A DNA stretch of 30,074 nt from CAYGAW01 sp964347945 (GTDB lineage: Bacteria > Chloroflexota > Anaerolineae > UBA7937 > B3-Chlor): assembly GCA_964347945.1 (NCBI GenBank), contig CAYGAW010000179.1, positions 1-30,074 on the forward strand. Reading direction: 5' to 3'. Numbering within the stretch: position 1 is the first letter of the stretch; each line of letters opens with the position of its first letter. A program made the position numbers and the translations under genes. Positions 1 through 7,229 of this stretch are shown piece after piece. Under the pieces are notes generated by a model. It searched no databases and was not told where the DNA came from. It worked only from the letters and a program-made list of their open reading frames with translations.

Positions 1-303
1 TTCCGCAAGTTGAACGATTTGCATTTCGGTAACCGCCAGTTCGTAGCCGCCAGGGGCTCTCTTGTCGGCCCTCGCGGTGCCGGTCAGGATGATGGAGGAT
101 TCCTGAGTGACCCTTTGCGCTGCGTCGAACGTTTCTGGCGACACTTCGTCCTTGAGAACCACAGCCTGGATGATGCCCGTCCCGTCCCGCACCAAGAGGA
201 ATTGCAGCTTCCCCTTGTCGGTCTTGTTGTAGAGCCAGCCCTTGATGGTCACCTCCTCGCCCTGGTGTTCAGCTATGCTCTCAACGTACGCCCGTTGGGC
301 CAT
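1..303 (-). CDS. asnS: Asparaginyl-tRNA synthetase, N-terminal part (cut by window edge)
   Basis: Class II aminoacyl-tRNA synthetase charging tRNA-Asn in the cytoplasm. Only the first 101 residues lie in the window; the gene continues past base 1. They form the OB-fold anticodon-binding domain: the motif GWLYNKTDKGKLQFLLVRDG, then GIIQAVV, and later RADKRAPGGYEL, all typical of AsnRS rather than AspRS. The catalytic domain is outside, so activity cannot be judged. The ATG start at 303 is supported by a perfect AGGAGG ribosome binding site at 311-316, 7 nt upstream, and by a promoter just above it. The reading frame is open to the edge without a stop. An AspRS-like or archaeal-type paralogue is the main alternative. 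Confidence 0.9.
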   Translation of the reverse strand, partial: MAQRAYVESIAEHQGEEVTIKGWLYNKTDKGKLQFLLVRDGTGIIQAVVLKDEVSPETFDAAQRVTQESSIILTGTARADKRAPGGYELAVTEMQIVQLAE

Positions 304-324
304 GGTTGAACCTCCTGGATAACC

Positions 325-354
325 ATTATATCTGATGGGGAGGACGCGCAGCAA
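325..354 (-). promoter_or_regulatory. Probable sigma-70 promoter of asnS
   Basis: On the minus strand a perfect TATAAT (330-325) is preceded, after 18 nt, by TTGCTG (354-349). The -35 box is weak. It would start transcription around 318, giving a very short leader that holds the AGGAGG site of asnS. Confidence 0.55.
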
Positions 355-367
355 GAGGACCGGGTGC

Positions 368-3300
368 CTATTGGTCGGTCTCTACAGGTTGTCTGCTGGG
401 GCGTAGCCTGGCGGGAATCAACTGCCTCATAAGGGATATGTCGTCTCGGGTAAAGGTGCCTGTGGCGATCAGGCAGCCCAGATAGATGACCAGGGATGCG
501 GGGATGAGCAGCAGGAAGGTGATGTCACGCGCTAGCCAGAGGAAGGCTGCAGCCACCAACGTTCCGAGCACTGGACGCCACGTCAGGCTCGCCCAGGCGA
601 TAGTTGAGAGGTGCCTCCGGACTCCATAATAGAAGGGCATCAGAAGCACGACTTCGGAGAGGATGGTGGTGAACGCTGCTGCCTGGTAGCCATATGTAGG
701 GATGAGCAGCAGATTCGCGACCAGGTTGAACGTCGCCCCGATCATGAAGGCTCCGGTCAGGAAGCGCTGCTGGTCAATGGCGATGAGCACGTATTGAGTG
801 ACGCTGTTGATGAAGCCGAAGGGTAGGGACCAGATCAGCAGTCTCAGGGCGATGGCGGCGTGGGGGAGGTAGGCCTGGCCCCCGAAGATGAGGATGATCC
901 CGTCGGCGTAGAAGGTCGTCAGTAGGGCGACAGGCAAACTGATGATGATCAAGACCTTCAGCGAAGTGGTGTAGGTCCGAACCAGGGCGTGTCTCGCTTC
1001 CCTAGCGTAGCGGGACATGATGGGAAAGATGGCGACGGTGAAGGTCGAAGGGATGATGTTCAACCCGTCGAGGAACCGGTATGCTGTGGTATACCAGCCG
1101 ACCACCACATCACCCTTCATGGGCTGTAGCAGCGTCACATCTACCCGCCAAAAGACTGTGGCCAAGAGATGGTTGATCATGAGGGGATAGGACGTGCCCA
1201 ACATCTCCCGGTTGAACCTCGGGTCGAACTCCAACTTGGGTCGAAGGATAAGAGTCACCAGCAGATAGAGGAGGATGAAGGCCGTGATGATGCTGGTGAC
1301 AATCGACACCGCTGCCAAGCCGATGATACCCAGTCCCATCAACAGGGCCGCCACTCCAAGGGTGACCCTGAGGATGGTAGTAACCGTAGTGATTGCGGCA
1401 GGATATTCCATCTTCTCATACGCCAGGAAAACGGAGGTGAGAGCGGTCGAGATACTTCCGGGGATGAGGCTCAGCGTCAGCAGGAGAATGGTGAGGGTGG
1501 TGTCATCCGGCAGCACGAAGAGTCGTCTCCAGACCAGAAGAAAGATGAATAGGAAGGGTGTGACGGCCAAGAGGATGATCAGCCGCAGGATGGCTGTGTT
1601 GCTCAAGTATCGGTTGGCCTGGGTACGGTCTTTCGACACCTCCCTCGTGAGCAAGGTATTGAGGCCGAAATTGGTGAGTATCTCCAAGAACACATACACC
1701 ACTATGGCGAAGCCATACTTCCCGGCCCCTTCGGGACCTAGGATACGCAGCATCAGCATGGCGAACGCGGTATCGATGACCTTGTTGAGGAACGAGGTAG
1801 CCATGGGTGTCATGCTGTTCTTGATGACTCGCTTGATCAGCGGATCCTCTTCCTCTTCGCGGTACACCAGTCCCCACAGCCAGTACCCACCAGCGGCCAG
1901 GATTACCACCACTGCCATGAAGCTACCGTATAGACCCAGTTTGAAGGACATGGGGCTATAGCGGAAACGGACAACATTGTCCCCAGCGGCCAGAGGCACC
2001 GCGCGAAAGTTGTAGTTGGCTTTGTAGATCTGGAGCTCTTGTTCCTGACCGTCGTCCGTCTGCAGGAACGCTTTCCAGCCCGGGAAATAGCTGTCCGCAA
2101 GTACGAGCCATCCTCTGCGGGGCATCGCTACCTCAACCGTTGCCTGGCTGATGGTGTATTCGTGGAAAAACACCTCGGGGGGTGTCTCGTCTGGCTCGAC
2201 CGGCGGGAGGTTCACGAAGTCGTCTGGTGGCTGTTCTTCCAGCAGGACACGTTCACTGGGGTTGAACTCTTTGAGTTCGTGTAGGAGCGCTTCTTCATCT
2301 TGAATGACGTCGGCGTCGTAGACAACAAAGGCGCGACTCAGGTAGTCATCATTCTGATAAATGCGCACTTCGTCATCATAGACTAGTGTATAGCCCGGGT
2401 TGGGCAGATGTTGTGTCGTCATTATGTACTTGACGTTCAGCAGATCCAGGAGTGGCGAATCGAGGGAGTCATAGTTGGAGAGGGGCGCGATGCGGTTGTA
2501 GATCAACTCCCCCTGCACCTCGACGAGGCCCATGAAGATGGCATACTGCTTCGGGATGATGGAATCGTATCCACGGATGTCGTGGAGGCGGTAGTACATA
2601 CCCACATTCGCGTTGAACGTCTTCTCGTTTGGAGCGTTGAACGATGTCACGCGGTACAGCTCATCGTCCTTCTGGAGGAACGTCACTGAGGGAGGTGTGA
2701 ACTGGGCCACGGCAGGATCCGCAGCTGGATTGAAACCGGCGGCGATGACCATCAAATCGAGGCTCAGGACCACCACTGCTAGTGGTTTCCAGACTCCGTG
2801 AGCCTTCCACGGCCCTGGGAGGTAGATGGGGCAGTAGCTGATTCTGATTACGGCCCCGGCTGCCATCAGGAACAGACTGAAAATTAGCAGGTTACGCCAT
2901 TGATAGGAAAGCAGCATGGCCCCGCTTGCGAAGGCGCGCTGTGACAAGTCGGAGTACGCCAGGAAGCGATCGGCCAAGACAACGAAGGGATCAGGGCGCA
3001 GGAAGACAAAGAGCAGTAGCCCCAGCCCCAGGATCCCAGCCCCGAAGGCTATCGACGCCACAAGGCGAGGGCCCAGCCAGGAAGGACGCGACCCCGGCTT
3101 TCTCTGAACCACTCTTTCGAGGGACGCTGCGCCCAGACCCGCCAATATGGCCATGCTAGCTGTGTACGGGAAGACCCAGCGGAACGGGGTATGGAGTTGT
3201 TTGTAGCCAGGCAACAGATAGTAGAGCAGGGCATAGAGGGGAGTCCCGAAGCTGAGCAGGAGCGAAATGACGGCGAGCGAAGCGAAGATCCACACATAGC

Positions 3301-4441
3301 GGTCCCTGCGACGCAGCACCGCGACGAGGGACAGCAGGATGGACAGGAGGCCTACATAGGCTCCAGCTTCAACGTAATTCTTGATGCCCCAGAAGATGGT
3401 GCTGATCGGTCGACCCGAGAAGTCCTGAGTGACAGGGGTCAATTGGCGAGTGACGATGTCGAAGTACGCGTGATGGCTGGGGTTGCCGAAGAAGTCGGGT
3501 ACGAGGAAGGTGATCACCTGTCGCGGGGGATACCTCCAGCTTATGACGTCCTGGTAGGTCGCGGAGCCCTGCCGGAAATTCACACGGGCCAGTTCGAGGA
3601 AGGGGATCAACTGCGCTGCGCCCAGTGCGACTCCCAATCCGACCATTCCCAGGAGCAGCAGGGCTAGGAGTGCGAGGCGCTTCACTGCTCGCTCTTTCCA
3701 CCATAGGATCCCCAGTCGGCACGCGGCATAGAAGGCGGTGACCAGCATCACGTAGTAGGACATCTCGGCATGACCAGCCAGAAACTGGATGCCCAAGACC
3801 ACCGCTCCGCCGAGAAGGTACGGAATCGGCGAGCGCGCAGAGGCTTTCCGTTCCTGTGTTCTTATCGCCAGTTCGGTCGCCGCCAGGATCAGAGGCAGCC
3901 AGGTGGCAACTGCAACGACCATCGGGAAGTCAACGCTGACAATCATGAAGCCGCTGAGGACGTAGGTCACTCCCGCGACAGTCGAGCCCAGCCTTCCACC
4001 GCCTATTACCCGCACAAAGACGTGCATAAAGAGGCCAGCTAGAAAGAGATGCAGCACCGTGAAGTAGCCGTAGGCTTGAGGGATAGGGAGGATGTAGAAC
4101 AGCACGCTGAAGGGATAGAGCGCTGAGTGCTGGCCGGCCGCCAAGAAGGGCACACCGGCGAACAGGTAGGGATTCCAGAGGGGGATTTGTCCATCCTGCA
4201 ACGCCTGGACGATGAAGGTCTTCCAGGCGTAGTTCTCAAGCAGCAAGTCACTCAGCAACTCATTGTGGGGGACGCCAACCCCTACCTCGTCGGCGAAGGC
4301 CTGCCACGGCTGGAAGGTGTAGAGATTGTCGAAAGGTACAAGCGTCTTGCCACCGACAGTAACGGGCCAGAAGAGGAGGAGTGGAAGGGTGAGGAAGATC
4401 AGGACTATGAGGAGGTCATACAATCTCTCTTTGTTAATCAA
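368..4441 (-). CDS. YfhO-family membrane glycosyltransferase fused to a Wzx/MATE-type polysaccharide flippase
   Basis: A 1357-residue multi-spanning membrane protein made of two families that are normally separate. Residues 1 to about 860 match the YfhO family (GT-C-like, usually 800-900 aa): an N-terminal membrane segment, a first outer loop with PFDNLYTFQPW, many membrane segments, then a soluble beta-rich part (about 570-830) and a last membrane helix. After an acidic linker (EEEED, 862-866) a complete oligosaccharide flippase of the MOP superfamily follows, from about 877 to 1345, with LGPEGAGKYGFA near its start. YfhO proteins of Firmicutes transfer sugars from polyprenyl phosphate to outer polymers; flippases move lipid-linked sugars. 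The TTG start at 4441 has GAGGG 5 nt upstream and lies 32 nt after the GT2 stop, so the two are probably co-transcribed. No second start with a clear RBS was seen at the junction. A lost stop codon or assembly error could also produce the fusion. Confidence 0.85.
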   Translation of the reverse strand: MINKERLYDLLIVLIFLTLPLLLFWPVTVGGKTLVPFDNLYTFQPWQAFADEVGVGVPHNELLSDLLLENYAWKTFIVQALQDGQIPLWNPYLFAGVPFLAAGQHSALYPFSVLFYILPIPQAYGYFTVLHLFLAGLFMHVFVRVIGGGRLGSTVAGVTYVLSGFMIVSVDFPMVVAVATWLPLILAATELAIRTQERKASARSPIPYLLGGAVVLGIQFLAGHAEMSYYVMLVTAFYAACRLGILWWKERAVKRLALLALLLLGMVGLGVALGAAQLIPFLELARVNFRQGSATYQDVISWRYPPRQVITFLVPDFFGNPSHHAYFDIVTRQLTPVTQDFSGRPISTIFWGIKNYVEAGAYVGLLSILLSLVAVLRRRDRYVWIFASLAVISLLLSFGTPLYALLYYLLPGYKQLHTPFRWVFPYTASMAILAGLGAASLERVVQRKPGSRPSWLGPRLVASIAFGAGILGLGLLLFVFLRPDPFVVLADRFLAYSDLSQRAFASGAMLLSYQWRNLLIFSLFLMAAGAVIRISYCPIYLPGPWKAHGVWKPLAVVVLSLDLMVIAAGFNPAADPAVAQFTPPSVTFLQKDDELYRVTSFNAPNEKTFNANVGMYYRLHDIRGYDSIIPKQYAIFMGLVEVQGELIYNRIAPLSNYDSLDSPLLDLLNVKYIMTTQHLPNPGYTLVYDDEVRIYQNDDYLSRAFVVYDADVIQDEEALLHELKEFNPSERVLLEEQPPDDFVNLPPVEPDETPPEVFFHEYTISQATVEVAMPRRGWLVLADSYFPGWKAFLQTDDGQEQELQIYKANYNFRAVPLAAGDNVVRFRYSPMSFKLGLYGSFMAVVVILAAGGYWLWGLVYREEEEDPLIKRVIKNSMTPMATSFLNKVIDTAFAMLMLRILGPEGAGKYGFAIVVYVFLEILTNFGLNTLLTREVSKDRTQANRYLSNTAILRLIILLAVTPFLFIFLLVWRRLFVLPDDTTLTILLLTLSLIPGSISTALTSVFLAYEKMEYPAAITTVTTILRVTLGVAALLMGLGIIGLAAVSIVTSIITAFILLYLLVTLILRPKLEFDPRFNREMLGTSYPLMINHLLATVFWRVDVTLLQPMKGDVVVGWYTTAYRFLDGLNIIPSTFTVAIFPIMSRYAREARHALVRTYTTSLKVLIIISLPVALLTTFYADGIILIFGGQAYLPHAAIALRLLIWSLPFGFINSVTQYVLIAIDQQRFLTGAFMIGATFNLVANLLLIPTYGYQAAAFTTILSEVVLLMPFYYGVRRHLSTIAWASLTWRPVLGTLVAAAFLWLARDITFLLLIPASLVIYLGCLIATGTFTRDDISLMRQLIPARLRPSRQPVETDQ

Positions 4442-4473
4442 CTACGCCCTCTGTCTCTGTAGTGGCCACCGCG

Positions 4474-5190
4474 CTACCGGTACCGCCACCTCATCTGCCA
4501 TACCCGCCACACTGCTTCAAGGATGATGCGGGAGCTCATCTTGGAGAGACCCATAGAGCGATCCTCAAAATAAATGGGAATCTCACACAGAACCAGTCCC
4601 TTCTTCTGGCAAGCGTAAGCCACCTCTATTTGAAAGGCATATCCCTCTGAGTGGATGCCTTCCAGATCCAGTTCCAGCAAAGCCCGCCGCCGGAAGCATC
4701 TGAAACCGCCCGTGGTGTCATGAATGCGGAGACCAGTAACCACTCGGGCGTAGAAATTGCCTCCCCAGCTCAGGAACCGTCTCCAAGGGCTCCATTTGGC
4801 GTCAACCCGTCCGTCTTGTACGTAACGGGATCCGATGACCACGTCGCATTCCTCGATCTTGTCCAGCAAGATGGGGAGGTAGGAGGGAGAGTGGGAGAAA
4901 TCCGCGTCCATCTGGATGACGTACTCCGCACCAGACTCGAGTGCATGGCGAAACCCCATGATGTAGGCTGTCCCGAGCCCCATCTTCCTCGGCCTGTGGA
5001 GGACACGCACGTTGTCGGCGTACTGCAGGGCCAAGTCGTCGGCGATCTCACCCGTGCCGTCGGGAGAGTTGTCGTCGATGATTAGGATGCGGAGACTATC
5101 CAGGCCGAGGGTCATCAACTCCGCCACCATCTGCACGAGGTTCTCGGCTTCGTTATAAGTGGGGATGATGACCACGGTTTTGATGTTCAA
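4474..5190 (-). CDS. Polyprenyl-phosphate mannose/glucose synthase-like glycosyltransferase (GT2, DPM1 type)
   Basis: A 238-residue family 2 glycosyltransferase like dolichol-phosphate mannose synthase. It is expected to transfer a sugar from a nucleotide sugar to a polyprenyl phosphate at the inner face of the membrane. Seen: VVIIPTYNEAENL at the N terminus, the nucleotide-binding IIDDNSPDGT, the metal-binding DADFSH near residue 95, and the acceptor-side motifs TGGFRCFRR and GYAFQIEV. Length is that of the catalytic domain alone, without the C-terminal membrane helices of CsbB/GtrB proteins. The TTG start is chosen because AGGTGA lies 6 nt upstream. It is the first gene of a two-gene operon with the YfhO-flippase fusion, which would consume its product. 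The sugar cannot be told from sequence. Confidence 0.9.
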   Translation of the reverse strand: MNIKTVVIIPTYNEAENLVQMVAELMTLGLDSLRILIIDDNSPDGTGEIADDLALQYADNVRVLHRPRKMGLGTAYIMGFRHALESGAEYVIQMDADFSHSPSYLPILLDKIEECDVVIGSRYVQDGRVDAKWSPWRRFLSWGGNFYARVVTGLRIHDTTGGFRCFRRRALLELDLEGIHSEGYAFQIEVAYACQKKGLVLCEIPIYFEDRSMGLSKMSSRIILEAVWRVWQMRWRYR

Positions 5191-5220
5191 TGAATATCAC
5201 CTGGTCACAATGTTGGGCTC

Positions 5221-5249
5221 ATTATACTAGCTTGACATGGTCGCTGCAA
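5221..5249 (-). promoter_or_regulatory. Sigma-70 promoter of the GT2/YfhO-flippase operon
   Basis: Minus-strand TTGCAG (5249-5244), 17 nt spacer, perfect TATAAT (5226-5221). Predicted start near 5214, about 25 nt above the TTG start of the GT2 gene. Confidence 0.65.
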
Positions 5250-5288
5250 GGGCTTTTCCGTCATTGGAAGGGGAGTCACACCACTCGT

Positions 5289-5317
5289 TTGCGTCAACCA
5301 TCGTTACGTGTTATAAT
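5289..5317 (+). promoter_or_regulatory. Sigma-70 promoter of the small RpiR-type gene
   Basis: TTGCGT (5289-5294), 17 nt spacer, perfect TATAAT (5312-5317). Transcription would begin near 5324, about 75 nt before the start codon at 5398. Confidence 0.6.
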
Positions 5318-5397
5318 TGATAATAGAGATTGCTGTCCCTTGGGATCGGCTTCCTCTCGATCGCGGGCAGAACGGAGACTGAGCAAGGAGGGTTTGC

Positions 5398-5667
5398 ATG
5401 TTTCGGGAAAGAATCGCAGACCGGTACGCTCGGCTTGGAAAAAATCAGAAGAGAATCGCCGACTTCTTGACTCAGGAATACCGCGAGGCTGCCTTCATGA
5501 ACGGTTCCGAACTGTCGCAGCGACTGGACGTCGACCCTGCGACGGTAACCAGGTTCGCGCAGCGTCTTGGCTACGCGGGATATCCGTCGCTCCGTCGCGA
5601 GATCCAAGAGCTGGTGAAGGAGGAACTCAAGGCAGCCTACGGGCGATCTCACTCAGCGCCGAACTAG
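5398..5667 (+). CDS. Stand-alone RpiR-type HTH DNA-binding protein (no SIS domain)
   Basis: An 89-residue protein that is almost entirely the N-terminal HTH_6 domain of MurR/RpiR regulators: KNQKRIADFLTQEYREAAFM, then SELSQRLDVDPATVTRFAQR and LGYAGYPSLRREIQELV. Normal family members are about 280 aa and carry a C-terminal SIS domain that senses a phosphosugar; here translation stops after the DNA-binding part. I found no SIS-like sequence in any frame downstream, so this is either a true mini-regulator or the surviving head of a decayed gene. An intact start with a good RBS (AAGGAGG, 6 nt spacing) and its own consensus-like promoter argue for expression. What it regulates, and any effector, are unknown. 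Confidence 0.75.
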   Translation: MFRERIADRYARLGKNQKRIADFLTQEYREAAFMNGSELSQRLDVDPATVTRFAQRLGYAGYPSLRREIQELVKEELKAAYGRSHSAPN

Positions 5668-6049
5668 TTTGTTCATGAACTAGCGGCAGTGCGGCAGTCG
5701 CCCACCGCGAGCGCTCTACCTGGGCTGACTGCGCGGCAACGGCGACGAGCGGGTTGACCGCGTGATGATGCTGCCGGGTGGCCAGCGTCGCAAAAACCGG
5801 CGCCTCGCAAGCCACGTCCGTCGCCGAGCCCTTCGACGCTTTCGTTATGTCAGCCAAGCCTCTTCCCCGCAAGGCAGCTTGCCGATTGTCGGATTTAAGG
5901 CAAGCCTTCTAGACTCATTCCCTGCTACTTTCGATCGGTTGACGTAATTTCCTCCCTGCATCGCCTGGTTCCAATGAAGGACGTAAGAGTGGGCGGTTGT
6001 CGAGTTGGGGTGGGGCAGGGCTGTGGCGAGTCTGTGAGGAGTTCAATCG
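5668..6049. other. Gene-poor stretch between the RpiR-type gene and the M29 promoter
   Basis: About 380 bases with no convincing gene. A minus-strand open frame near 5627-5872 has a loose resemblance to the HHH...NPLVAVAA region of luciferase-like flavin oxidoreductases, but it is too weak to call. No tRNA, terminator or mobile-element end was recognised. Confidence 0.4.
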
Positions 6050-6078
6050 TTGACATGGGGTGCGCAATACGATAAAAT
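6050..6078 (+). promoter_or_regulatory. Strong sigma-70 promoter of the aminopeptidase/GH3 operon
   Basis: Perfect TTGACA (6050-6055), ideal 17 nt spacer, TAAAAT (6073-6078). Predicted start near 6085, leaving a leader of about 44 nt with an AGGAG ribosome binding site at 6115-6119. Confidence 0.8.
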
Positions 6079-6088
6079 CGTTGTGCGC
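6062..6088. promoter_or_regulatory. 27-bp palindromic operator over the -10 box of the aminopeptidase promoter
   Basis: Two 12-nt arms (6062-6073 and 6077-6088) pair at 10 of 12 positions around centre 6075. The outer halves are GCGCA/TGCGC and the inner halves ACGAT/ATCGT. The site covers the -10 box and the predicted start point, where a bound repressor would block transcription. The regulator is not identified. Confidence 0.6.
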
Positions 6089-6128
6089 TTTGGTAGAAGC
6101 AGCTTCCTGCGGATAGGAGAAACGTTCC

Positions 6129-7211
6129 ATGTTTGACCCGAGAGTGCGGAAACTTGCGGAGATAGTGGTGGATTTCTGCACGGAGGTGCAAGAGGGCGAC
6201 ACCGTCCAGATCAAGGCGTCCAGTGACCTGGCGAAGCCGCTGGTCGTCGAGACTTACAGGGCTGCCCTGCAGAAGGGAGCTGGCGAGATCGTGACACACA
6301 TCGAGTTGGAGGAGTTCAGAGAAATCCTTCTGAGGGAGGCAACAGAGAAACAGCTGAGCAGGTTTCCTACCTTGCGCATGCATGAGGCTGAGAATACCGA
6401 TGTCTACATTCAGATTCTAGCTCCCGGCAACACCAAGATGCTGAGCGGTTTCGAGCCAGCAAGGATAGCCACTTGGCGTGGCTCCGATGCGACTGTCAGG
6501 GCCTATCTGAGTGACAACACACGCTGGGTGGTGACCCTCTATCCCACTCCCGGTGGTGCACAGGATGCCGGCATGAACGTCACGGAGTTTGAGGACTTTG
6601 TCTTCGGCGCTGTGGACCTTGATTGGAACCAGGTCTCGCAGCAACAGGAGCGGCTGAAGGACCTGTTCGACCAGAGGAAAGAGGTGGTCATCAAAGGGGA
6701 AGACACAGAGTTGAAGATGCGCGTCGACGGGCGCACCTTCATCAGCGCCGACGGCAAGGTGAACATGCCGGACGGAGAGATATTCACCGGTCCGCTGGAG
6801 GATAGTGTGGAGGGGTACATTCTCTACAGCTATCCTGCCATTTACCCCGCGTTCGGAGGACAGGAAGTAGAAGGCGTGCGTCTATGGTTCGAGAAAGGCA
6901 GAGTAGTCAAGGCCTCGGCGATGAAGGGGGAAGACTACCTCCTGGCGCTCTTGGAAATGGATAAGGGTGCCAGGTACGTTGGAGAGCTGGGGCTGGGCAA
7001 CAACTACAGGATTGAGCGTTTCGTCAAGAACATCCTCTTTGATGAGAAGATAGGTGGTACGGTCCACGTCGCTCTGGGCAGGGGATATCCAGAGACCGGC
7101 AGCAAGAATGAATCGGGCCTGCACTGGGACATGATCAAGGATCTGCGGGACGGCGGCGAGATCTATCTCGATGGTATTCTCGTCCAGAAAGACGGCCAGT
7201 GGGTCTACTGA
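6129..7211 (+). CDS. M29-family metallo-aminopeptidase (AmpS/thermophilic type)
   Basis: A 360-residue cytoplasmic aminopeptidase of MEROPS family M29, which removes N-terminal residues from peptides with a two-metal centre. Recognised features are VQEGDTVQIKAS near the N terminus and the conserved metal-site segments NMPDGEIFTGPLEDSVEG (about 214-231), GELGLGNN (about 283-290), the histidine in GGTVHVALG, and YPETGSKNESGLHWDMI near the C terminus. All expected Glu and His positions look intact and the length is normal for the family. The ATG at 6129 has AGGAG 9 nt upstream. It is the first gene after a strong promoter with an overlapping palindrome, and the GH3-like gene follows after 18 nt, so the two are probably co-transcribed. 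Confidence 0.93.
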   Translation: MFDPRVRKLAEIVVDFCTEVQEGDTVQIKASSDLAKPLVVETYRAALQKGAGEIVTHIELEEFREILLREATEKQLSRFPTLRMHEAENTDVYIQILAPGNTKMLSGFEPARIATWRGSDATVRAYLSDNTRWVVTLYPTPGGAQDAGMNVTEFEDFVFGAVDLDWNQVSQQQERLKDLFDQRKEVVIKGEDTELKMRVDGRTFISADGKVNMPDGEIFTGPLEDSVEGYILYSYPAIYPAFGGQEVEGVRLWFEKGRVVKASAMKGEDYLLALLEMDKGARYVGELGLGNNYRIERFVKNILFDEKIGGTVHVALGRGYPETGSKNESGLHWDMIKDLRDGGEIYLDGILVQKDGQWVY

Positions 7212-7229
7212 GTTAGGAGTCGGTCTCTA

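Noticed and set aside
1169..1961. Long plus-strand frames opposite the flippase gene
   Set aside because: They are antisense shadows of a well-supported membrane protein, with composition that mirrors its hydrophobic codons.
5627..5872. Minus-strand frame with a faint likeness to luciferase-like flavin oxidoreductases (QHHHAVNPLVAVAAQSAQVERS)
   Set aside because: Only one short block resembles the family, there is no conserved start, and the frame overlaps the RpiR-type gene. A profile search with PF00296 would decide; I do not claim it.
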